Of a stretch of DNA of 60,000 bases, positions 53,581 through 60,000 are shown piece after piece; within the stretch, counting starts at the first letter, position 1, and every line of letters begins with the position of its first letter. A model generated the notes under the pieces. It saw only the letters and a list, made by a program, of their open reading frames with translations. It searched no databases and had not been told where the DNA came from. Position numbers and translations under genes: made by a program. Source of the DNA: Owenia fusiformis (lineage: Eukaryota > Annelida > Polychaeta > Sabellida > Oweniidae); the NCBI GenBank assembly GCA_903813345.2, contig CAIIXF020000002.1, forward strand, positions 16,254,467-16,314,466, written 5' to 3'.

Positions 53581-54423
53581 TGATTTTCACACCATAGAGG
53601 AGACATATTAGGAGTGTCCCGGTTGCCTTTCTTAGTTTCATACTATCACTTTTCAAAACCTTGGATGTTTTGATTTGATTATTTGCTGCATTTGGTACAG
53701 TCATAGGCCTTCCTCTTGTACCCAGGGAATCATCAAGTGCAGTTACATCATTCTCTGGTGTACTGAGATCACCTGCTGGTAGGCTTAGGTCAGCATCCAG
53801 TGAAGTCATGTCACCTTTTCTGAATTCAAACAGTTCATTTGGATTAACAATATCTATCAAGGTCCAGCGTGTTGTGATTGTTCCTTCAATGACCTGACGT
53901 TGCATGCTATCATGGACTACTAACATGTTGTTCTCTAGAATGTTAAGTACCTGTATCTGAGAGAGAGATTTAGGCATTTTGTAGTTGATGTAAAACTCAT
54001 ATTCGCAAACTACCAGACTTAGAGCTTTATCCCAGTTTTTACATTCTATGAATCGGTGTTCTGGCACCCCAAACACAGGAATTCCATCTCCAAACACAGG
54101 CAGCATTTCCCCCTTGGTAAAGTGGTTCTGATGAAACAACCACCGTGACTGCACTTTCATTTTCACTTTCATTTCATACTTGATTTTTACCAAGAGTTCA
54201 TTATAAACACAGCGGCCATCTTGTAAGATGTAGAAGTGTGGACAGGTAACAACATGACAGCCATCTAAAGTACACTCTGAATCAAGGCTCTTCAGTTTAC
54301 TGACCACACCCAAGAAATTACGATTAGATATTTTGATTTTTCCACTGCTTGTAACATCCATCAGTATTTCAAAGCCCAAATATGCGATATACCCATTAAC
54401 ACCAGCAAATGGAGGAATAAACT
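53567..54423 (-). CDS. Unassigned exon-like ORF on the opposite strand of the CCDC158-like intron
   Basis: Open for about 285 codons on the minus strand. It is preceded by a good acceptor (CTTTTTATTACAG, exon from about 54423) that reads in frame as FIPPFAGVNGYIAYLGFEIL. No ATG is needed if this is an internal or last exon; the nearest upstream start-like codon is TTG. A cysteine cluster (CTLDGCHVVTCPHFYIL, then GRC) is followed by a mixed hydrophilic region and a D/T/S-rich tail. The cluster resembles the extracellular N-terminus of some invertebrate adhesion or methuselah-like receptors, but this is a weak guess. The stop codon lies inside the 96-bp repeat, so the original 3' end may have been replaced. 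It could be a nested gene, a gene fragment, or a pseudogene. Confidence 0.4.
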
Positions 54424-54458
54424 GTAATAAAAAGCAGTAATGAATGACTGGGATTATA

Positions 54459-55071
54459 CACTCCCCTCCATAAGTTTGGCAACCTTTGCTCCCCCATTGA
54501 ACTATGTGTTAAAGCCTCTTTACCTTTGAATTTTTATTTACTTCACGTGCAATGAAAATTACAATAGGTCGAACATTGATGATAAAGATGAATTTTTGAA
54601 AATCGACATTCCCATGTTAACCAATGGGAAATGGTAGGTTTGCCACAAGTCATATGACAGATGATGCATCCATCTGAGTCCTTGCAAAAAATAAAAGTTG
54701 GGTAGGCAATTGAATTTGCTAACTTTATTTAACAAAAATTGATACGTTTCTTCAGGTTCAACAACAAAGTAAAAGGTCTTTAAAGTCAAAATCGTTTTTC
54801 AAAAAACCTCTCCTGGCATGGAAATAACACAGGAGGCGAAAAATGATTTTCAAAAATGACTTTGAAGCTCTGTAACTTTAGTATCCATCAAGTAAACCGA
54901 ACACATAGTGTACAAAAAAGTTAAACTATTCAACTTTCTATGTAAAAATATTTCAATCCATAGTGAAAGTATCCTCACCGCAGGTTAAGTAAATAAAAAT
55001 TCAAAGGGAAAGAGGCTTTAACACGTAGTTCAATGGGGGAGCAAAGGTTGCCAAACTTAAGGAGGGGAGTG
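54459..55071. mobile_element. Long-TIR MITE (613 bp), TA target duplication, copy 2
   Basis: Same family as 7139–7992. The ends are CACTCCCCTCC and GGAGGGGAGTG with TA on both sides (54457–54458 and 55072–55073). Shared inner blocks include AAGTTTGGCAACC, CTCCCCCATTGAACTA and CGACATTCCCATGTTAACC. It is shorter than copy 1 by about 240 bp through loss in the right arm and centre. It lies 36 bp upstream of the minus-strand acceptor at 54423. Confidence 0.88.
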
Positions 55072-55244
55072 TAAGTACATTTAGCAGTGTGGCACTTAAT
55101 TGAGCTGTTGAGTTAGTAGCACAATAAGGGCCTTGAATATTCATATTGTCTTCAGTGGTATAATCAGAGATTTGTTAAGCCACTCCTGTCAAAGTTTGAC
55201 CCTAGAGATAATTTTTTTGCAACTTATTCTGATGTTCGCAGAAG

Positions 55245-55858
55245 AAACCTGACCCCAACGCCCCTGTGCTGACCTGGGAAACCTGGCCCCACTGTCCCTG
55301 TGCTCACTTATGAAACCTGGCCCCACTGCCCCTGTACTCACCTATGAAACCTGGCTCCAGTGCCCATGTGCTCACTTGTGAAACCTGGCCCCACTGCCCC
55401 TGTGCTGACCTGGAAAACCTGACCCCACTGCCACTGTGCTCAACTATGAAACCTGGTCCCACTGCCACTGTGTTCAACTATGAAACCTGGCCCTACTGCC
55501 ACTGTGCTCAACTCTGAAACCTGACCCCACTGCCCCTGTGCTCACCTATGAAACCTGGCCCCACTGCCCCTGTGCTCACCTATGAAACCTGGCCCATCTG
55601 CCCCTGTGCTCACCTATGAAACCTGGCCCCACTGCCCCTGTGCTCACCTATGAAACCTGGCCCCATTGCCCCTGTGCTCAACAATGAAACCTGACCCCAC
55701 TGCCCCTGTGCTCACCTATGAAACCTGGCCCCACTGCCCCTTTGCTCACCTATGAAACCTGGCCCCACTGCCCCTGTGCTCACCTATGAAACCTGGCCTC
55801 ACTGCCCCTTTGCTCACCTATGTAACCTGGCCCCCCTGCCCCTGTGCTCACCTATTAA
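55245..55858. repeat. 34-bp GC-rich minisatellite, about 18 copies
   Basis: The unit is CCTATGAAACCTGGCCCCAC followed by TGCCCCTGTGCTCA. Units at the left end are more diverged (GACC for GGCC, CAACT for CACCT). The period is not a multiple of three, so the 61-codon ORF reading out of the end is not meaningful. Confidence 0.93.
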
Positions 55859-56161
55859 ACCATTTCAAATCATTGACTATCACACATCCTAGTTTTCTGC
55901 ATGAGAAAAATGCAAATTCTGTGCAGAGATTCTGCATTAAAAAGTCAAATTCTGCACCAAATTCTGCATGAAATCTTGAATTCTGTGATGCATTCTGCAA
56001 GCAACCACTTCTTAAGTAAACTAAACTCCACGTTTACCAAAAACATAGAACACAACTACCAAATTAACTTTCAAATAGTAATGGCCTTGTGGGCGAGTAT
56101 CACCGAGGCTAAAGATGGCGTAAATGTTTGAAATTGCATATTGCTAAATGTATGATTTCAC
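55859..56161. other. Non-coding DNA between the minisatellite and the retrotransposon
   Basis: Contains short clustered ATTCTGCA/TTCTGTG motifs (55905–56000). The 3' terminal repeat of the minus-strand retrotransposon should lie here or further left, but I cannot see a matching repeat within the window. Confidence 0.4.
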
Positions 56162-57220
56162 TTAAAGTCCCAGACTTAACGTAACTGAAAGCCTTTGGCT
56201 GATGTCACTTTCAACGTAACCGTCTTTTGCAGTTTCACTGCGCCATCTCCCATGCGCCTTAAAAAGCCTGTCTGAAACACCTGCGTTGGCAGCCTTAGTG
56301 GCACCCCCAGAACGCAATGAATGCAACCCGTAAACCTTACTATCTACCCCAATTTTGTTCAAGGCAGCTTTGACCATATCTCTACAAGTTGTGTAACTGA
56401 TTGGTTTATTACATTCTTTCAACTGGTGTTTTCTTTTGCTTTTAAAAAATGAAAGTGCTCCAAAAATGAATTTGTCAGTTTGTGAATTAACACCTAGTTC
56501 TCTCATGTATCTTTGCAACAATGAAAATGGACATGTCTTGTTGTTTGATTTGGCTATTAAAACATTTGCACCATTACGATAACAATCCGTTTTTGATTTC
56601 TCTACAAAGATATCTATGTAATACTCTTTGAAACTGACATCTGTGAATTTCAATCTTGACATTTCGTCAAACCTAAAAAACCCTGCAAATGCCAATATCA
56701 TAAAAGTGGCCGTTCTTAGCTCCAAAACGCTTGCATTTTCTCCAGCAAATTTATCTATTATATCTTCTAAGTGTTTTACTGTAATTGGCGCTTTCTTGCT
56801 GACCTTTTTGCTAGAAAGACGAAGTGACCCTTCTGTAACCAGTTTTACCATGTTATGCTCGCATGGATTGTCAATGCATGCCATGTTATGAGCCCAAGCA
56901 ATACTGTATTTTGCCGAAATTACTTGACTGTAACTCTGATTTGAATTTTGAAAAATACTCAAAAGATATATTGAAACATGTATATGGTTTGCTGGAAGAA
57001 ATTGTAAGCCAAGTGCGTTACACCAGTTTTTGAATTTTTCAAAACCTGCAGAATATTTTGTAACCGTATTTGGTTCCTTGCTTCTTATCGCAAAGTCCTT
57101 CAACTTGTTTGGAAAGTCTTTTAATTCTTCTTGTTTTGAGCAAACGTCTGTTACATCTGTCCAAGCTTTGCTGTTAAACACCGTATCACTGTAGCCTGAA
57201 AATACATTGGATGACACAGA
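56162..57220 (-). CDS. Tyrosine recombinase of the DIRS-type element (~351 aa)
   Basis: Numbering from the GTG at 57217. N-terminal SAM-like core-binding domain (about 45–140, with NTVTKYSAGFEKFKNWC) and catalytic domain with Arg182 (GFFRFDEMSRL), Lys207 or Lys209 (VEKSKTD), His299 and Arg302 (LHSLRSGGAT), His322 (HGRW) and Tyr334 (KDGYVE). The full catalytic set is kept. It would integrate the circular cDNA by site-specific recombination without a target duplication. Oddity: an in-frame stop lies at 57223–57221 and no ATG precedes the core-binding domain. A TGTATTTTCAG acceptor-like site (AG at 57197–57196) sits just inside the ORF, so translation probably depends on splicing from an upstream ORF or on a non-AUG start. 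Confidence 0.92.
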   Translation of the reverse strand, partial: SVSSNVFSGYSDTVFNSKAWTDVTDVCSKQEELKDFPNKLKDFAIRSKEPNTVTKYSAGFEKFKNWCNALGLQFLPANHIHVSIYLLSIFQNSNQSYSQVISAKYSIAWAHNMACIDNPCEHNMVKLVTEGSLRLSSKKVSKKAPITVKHLEDIIDKFAGENASVLELRTATFMILAFAGFFRFDEMSRLKFTDVSFKEYYIDIFVEKSKTDCYRNGANVLIAKSNNKTCPFSLLQRYMRELGVNSQTDKFIFGALSFFKSKRKHQLKECNKPISYTTCRDMVKAALNKIGVDSKVYGLHSLRSGGATKAANAGVSDRLFKAHGRWRSETAKDGYVESDISQRLSVTLSLGL

Positions 57221-57315
57221 TTACATTTTGACCCTTTTTGCTCATAGAAGTACAGCGTTTGATTTGCACATTACATCTACAACACAACGCGCATGTGCCT
57301 CAGAGGCCACATTAA

Positions 57316-59364
57316 TCAGTCATGACTGATTTGCAAAGCTATGAGCGGGCTACTGAACCCTTGATCACTATCAAAAACGCTGTTTTTCTGTGAGCCTTTT
57401 GTGAAATAATGCCCTCCTTTGGGGAATTCAATAACACTTTTTATGCTAGAATGATACTTCCTACCATCATGTAATACTGGCCAATACACTGCTGACAGCC
57501 ATTTTGGTACGACCAACGTACCTCGACCACGCTGCTCTACTAAATATCTAAATGCTTTTGCCACCAGGCAGCATGGCGGTACTAACCAATTGTTTTCATG
57601 CTTCCAGCATTGAGTAAAAGCGTCTGCTGCTTCTGCCTCTGGGCAGTGAAATCTGGAATTGAATCTTGGTAATTTCATATTATGCACATCAGCAAACCTG
57701 TCCACCGTGAAAGGCCCCCATCTAATGTTAAGATAGTTAAAAACATTCAAACGAATTCCCCAGTCATCGAAATCTACATATTTACTGATTTCGTCTGCTA
57801 GAACGTTATGTTCCCTAGGCACCCACTCTACGTTCAATTTCACATTTCTCTCTTTACAAACTCTGTGTATTCTTAGAGCTAGACTTTGAAGATCTGGTTT
57901 CATACTACCTTTCGAAATGATTGATCTTACATTTTTATTGTCTGTGAACCATTTGATTTCTTGATTATTTAACAAATGCATGAGGGACAGTAATGTTGTG
58001 AACACTCCCATTAACTCTCTCCAAGTTGAACTTCTCTGACTCTCTGCATCAGACCATGTTTTGTGACATACCTCATTCTCAAAATTGACCACATACCCAC
58101 CACATCCACTATTGCTAGCGTCCGAGTACACGACCCTGGAATGTTTGTATTGTCTTACCAACGATGTCCCGTTGTACGTGTATAGACCTTCTAACCAAAA
58201 TTCTAACTCGCCTATTGCGTCATTTGGTAAACGAATACAATTGTCCCAGTTTGACCTACATGCTACAACTACTTGTAACGATCTCGTTTTAAGGATACAT
58301 ATATCACCTATGGCATGCCTTAGTGCGACCACTTTCCCTACTACCGCTGCTACTGCTCTAGCGGTTGTTCTGTTTGCATTACTTAGTAACTTACTAACCT
58401 TTTCATGCACGTCTGAGAGTTTACTTTCTGGTACTAAGAGTTTACCCTGCGACAGATCTAATTTAAAACCTAACCACTGTTGTACCTGTTCAGGCTGCCA
58501 TTTTGACTTCTTATCGTTTGGAATAAAGCCAGCTTTTATCAGATCTGATCTCACCTGGTTGGAATGCTCTATGCAAAGTGAAACACTCTCGTGGAAACAA
58601 AGCCCATCATCCAGGAATACTATAATTCGTATACCTTGACTACGCCAGTGTTTTACAAGTTGCCTAACAACTTTTGTGAATATGAGACCTCCTGTGCTAA
58701 TTCCAAAGGGTAATACTGTGTATTCAAAATACCTAGTTTTTCCTTGAAATTCCCATGAAAACCCTAAGAATTTCTGATGTTCTGGTAGTATGTTCAAATG
58801 ATGGTAGCCATTTTTGATATCAAACACAAACATATATCCCCCTGGTACTAAATATTCTTTGGCAACTTGCAAATCTTCAAACTTTACTCTGTCTAAATTG
58901 ATGAAAGGGTTAACATGTCTTAAATCTAACACTAACCTGTCCTTTTCTGCATTTGATGCCACAGTGAGGGGATTTACTACATGTGAAGGATATTTTACCT
59001 CTTTGATCCGACCATCTTGCAATAGTTCATTTATTGATTTTTCAACAAACTCACGTTTCTTTAAAGCAGATTGATTGTTTTTTAGAATTGCTTTTGCTGG
59101 TTCTTGTTCAAACGGTATTCTATACCCGTGTTTGATCGTATTAACTACATACTGTGAAGCACCGATTTCTCCCCAAAAGCTAACGTTTTTCTTCAAACTA
59201 TCTTTTACAGATTTTTCAGATACAATATGTGATAAAGTCTTACTCAACTTATGATCTGTTGTTGTTCTGGCTGCTTGAGTCGTAGGAGTTTTGTTGGAAC
59301 GTGGCACCTTGCTTGCAGTCACGTGCCCAATGTCCTGTCTGGGAACAGTTCCTACAGACGTCAT
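57316..59364 (-). CDS. Reverse transcriptase–RNase H (with methyltransferase-like tail), 682 aa
   Basis: ATG at 59364. RT about 115–290, with Asp182 (VFDIKNGYHH), the LPFGIS motif and the catalytic box FLDD (Asp252, Asp253). RNase H about 408–530 with Asp415 (YSDASNSGCGG), Glu450, Asp475 (WFTDNKN) and Asp524. Residues about 548–635 (FTVDRFAD, FNSRFHCP, NNWLVPPCCLV, then TLVVPKW) resemble the Dam-type N6-adenine methyltransferase-like domain of DIRS elements. The VPP at 595–597 stands where a D/NPPY/F motif would be, so activity is doubtful. The ORF overlaps the end of gag by 116 nt in another frame, suggesting frameshifting or reinitiation. The stop codon lies within an 18-bp perfect palindrome at 57314–57331. 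Confidence 0.93.
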   Translation of the reverse strand: MTSVGTVPRQDIGHVTASKVPRSNKTPTTQAARTTTDHKLSKTLSHIVSEKSVKDSLKKNVSFWGEIGASQYVVNTIKHGYRIPFEQEPAKAILKNNQSALKKREFVEKSINELLQDGRIKEVKYPSHVVNPLTVASNAEKDRLVLDLRHVNPFINLDRVKFEDLQVAKEYLVPGGYMFVFDIKNGYHHLNILPEHQKFLGFSWEFQGKTRYFEYTVLPFGISTGGLIFTKVVRQLVKHWRSQGIRIIVFLDDGLCFHESVSLCIEHSNQVRSDLIKAGFIPNDKKSKWQPEQVQQWLGFKLDLSQGKLLVPESKLSDVHEKVSKLLSNANRTTARAVAAVVGKVVALRHAIGDICILKTRSLQVVVACRSNWDNCIRLPNDAIGELEFWLEGLYTYNGTSLVRQYKHSRVVYSDASNSGCGGYVVNFENEVCHKTWSDAESQRSSTWRELMGVFTTLLSLMHLLNNQEIKWFTDNKNVRSIISKGSMKPDLQSLALRIHRVCKERNVKLNVEWVPREHNVLADEISKYVDFDDWGIRLNVFNYLNIRWGPFTVDRFADVHNMKLPRFNSRFHCPEAEAADAFTQCWKHENNWLVPPCCLVAKAFRYLVEQRGRGTLVVPKWLSAVYWPVLHDGRKYHSSIKSVIEFPKGGHYFTKGSQKNSVFDSDQGFSSPLIALQISHD

Positions 59365-59959
59365 TTGCTCTGCTTCTGCCGTTGTAGTATGGACCGCTGT
59401 TGAAGCTGCTGTTCCACTGTCTTTGCTGGCGTTCCTGCCACCTGCCGGATTGTTGGTTACCCCGGTCCTGCCCGTTTCTGCTGAAATTGAAACTTTCTCT
59501 CTGGTTATTACGTGACCCAGTTCTTACAGTTATCTTTTTCTCCCTAGCTTTTCTACCCGCATTAACCCTTGCACTACGAATCTTTTTGTCATCGTCGCTA
59601 TCACTAGCGTACTCATCTTTCATATATTCCTCGACCGCGGCCCAACCAAGGGTTGAGTCATCCGCTATTTGAATGCATTTATTTCTATAAGAAATTAAAG
59701 CAATACCTTCATCCAGCTTGGCTGTAGCCTCTTGTTCTCTGTCTGCCAGTAAATCTTTAACGTCTTTCATGACGTCCAGCACCTCCACGTTGTGGTCAAA
59801 CTGCTTTTGATTTCCTTTCTTTGTGAGCTTGGTTTCCGTCTTTGCCTTCTTCGTCATTTGTTTTGTATCCTCCTTAATCTCCCTCTTGAGCGTGTTGAGT
59901 TTTTTATCTAATAGAGTTTCTAATATATCCACTATTTGAGGCATTTGTTCGTGCGCCAT
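59249..59959 (-). CDS. Gag-like protein of the DIRS-type element, 236 aa
   Basis: ATG at 59959 in a good context (CCAAAATGG). Lysine- and acid-rich coiled N-terminus (about 1–80), a GWAAVEEYMKDEY segment at 105–117, an Arg/Gly/Gln-rich middle (about 130–200) and one zinc knuckle, CRNCSQTGHWARDC, with Cys202, Cys205, His210 and Cys215 (CX2CX4HX4C). Expected to bind element RNA. It is the first ORF of the element; the frame may extend upstream outside the window, but the Kozak context supports this start. Confidence 0.88.
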   Translation of the reverse strand: MAHEQMPQIVDILETLLDKKLNTLKREIKEDTKQMTKKAKTETKLTKKGNQKQFDHNVEVLDVMKDVKDLLADREQEATAKLDEGIALISYRNKCIQIADDSTLGWAAVEEYMKDEYASDSDDDKKIRSARVNAGRKAREKKITVRTGSRNNQRESFNFSRNGQDRGNQQSGRWQERQQRQWNSSFNSGPYYNGRSRANDVCRNCSQTGHWARDCKQGATFQQNSYDSSSQNNNRS

Positions 59960-60000
59960 TTTGGATGATAAATGTAGACGGTCGGTTCAAGACTTTGTCA

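Larger units (their letters stand above)
56162..60000 (-). mobile_element. Tyrosine-recombinase (DIRS/Ngaro-type) retrotransposon, 5' end outside window
   Basis: Three minus-strand ORFs in the order gag, RT–RNase H–methyltransferase-like, tyrosine recombinase. There is no DDE integrase and no protease, which marks the DIRS order. All three frames are open with catalytic residues present, so this copy may be intact. Terminal repeats (inverted for DIRS, split direct for Ngaro/PAT) are not visible: the 5' end is beyond 60000 and no match to the 3' flank is seen. The methyltransferase-like segment favours the DIRS branch over Ngaro, but that is inference. It sits in or beyond intron 11 of the CCDC158-like gene, in antisense. 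Confidence 0.93.

Noticed and set aside
58085-58639. 184-codon plus-strand ORF
   Set aside because: Antisense shadow of the RT–RNase H frame, which carries all catalytic residues.

Overview
The window looks like AT-rich nuclear DNA from a marine invertebrate animal. Evidence: spliced metazoan genes with GT–AG introns of several kilobases, many small inverted-repeat DNA transposons, a young Gypsy-type LTR retrotransposon, a tyrosine-recombinase retrotransposon, and a satellite with higher-order structure. The phylum cannot be told from sequence alone (mollusc, echinoderm, hemichordate, cephalochordate or similar). There are no bacterial genes and no CRISPR array.

Layout. (1) 1–6230: satellite DNA with a ~558-bp higher-order unit made of three diverged ~186-bp monomers. 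(2) 6231–19450: gene-poor DNA full of nested non-autonomous transposons. The main one is a large foldback element (11865–17179) carrying three later insertions, each with its own target-site duplication. (3) 19451–36155, minus strand: a complete five-exon gene for signal peptidase complex subunit 3 (SPCS3, 179 aa), reconstructed from splice sites. Its introns hold an intact 4.7-kb Gypsy element with matching 136-bp LTRs, a 35-bp minisatellite, a second foldback copy in opposite orientation, and Harbinger-like and hAT-like MITEs. (4) 36156–40142: intergenic DNA with a degenerate tandem repeat. (5) 40215–52111 and beyond, plus strand: the first eleven coding exons (410 codons) of a coiled-coil protein that I match to CCDC158, divergent from SPCS3. 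Its tenth intron ends in a tandem array in which 28 repeat units each carry a branch-point-like motif, pyrimidine tract and AG just like the true acceptor. (6) 52112–56161: arrays of 96 bp and 34 bp, one unassigned minus-strand exon-like ORF, and a TA-flanked MITE. (7) 56162–60000, minus strand: a DIRS/Ngaro-type retrotransposon with gag, RT–RNase H–methyltransferase-like, and tyrosine recombinase ORFs, cut off by the window end.

The two host genes are housekeeping/structural: SPCS3 is an ER membrane subunit of signal peptidase, and the CCDC158-like protein is a long coiled coil. Most of the remaining sequence is mobile or tandemly repeated DNA. Because related copies lie in the same window, several insertions can be dated relative to one another and checked against empty sites. 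The most unusual items are the intronic array of duplicated 3' splice sites, the tandem-repeat-armed foldback family, the three-monomer satellite, and the recombinase ORF that lacks a usable ATG but has an acceptor-like site at its start.
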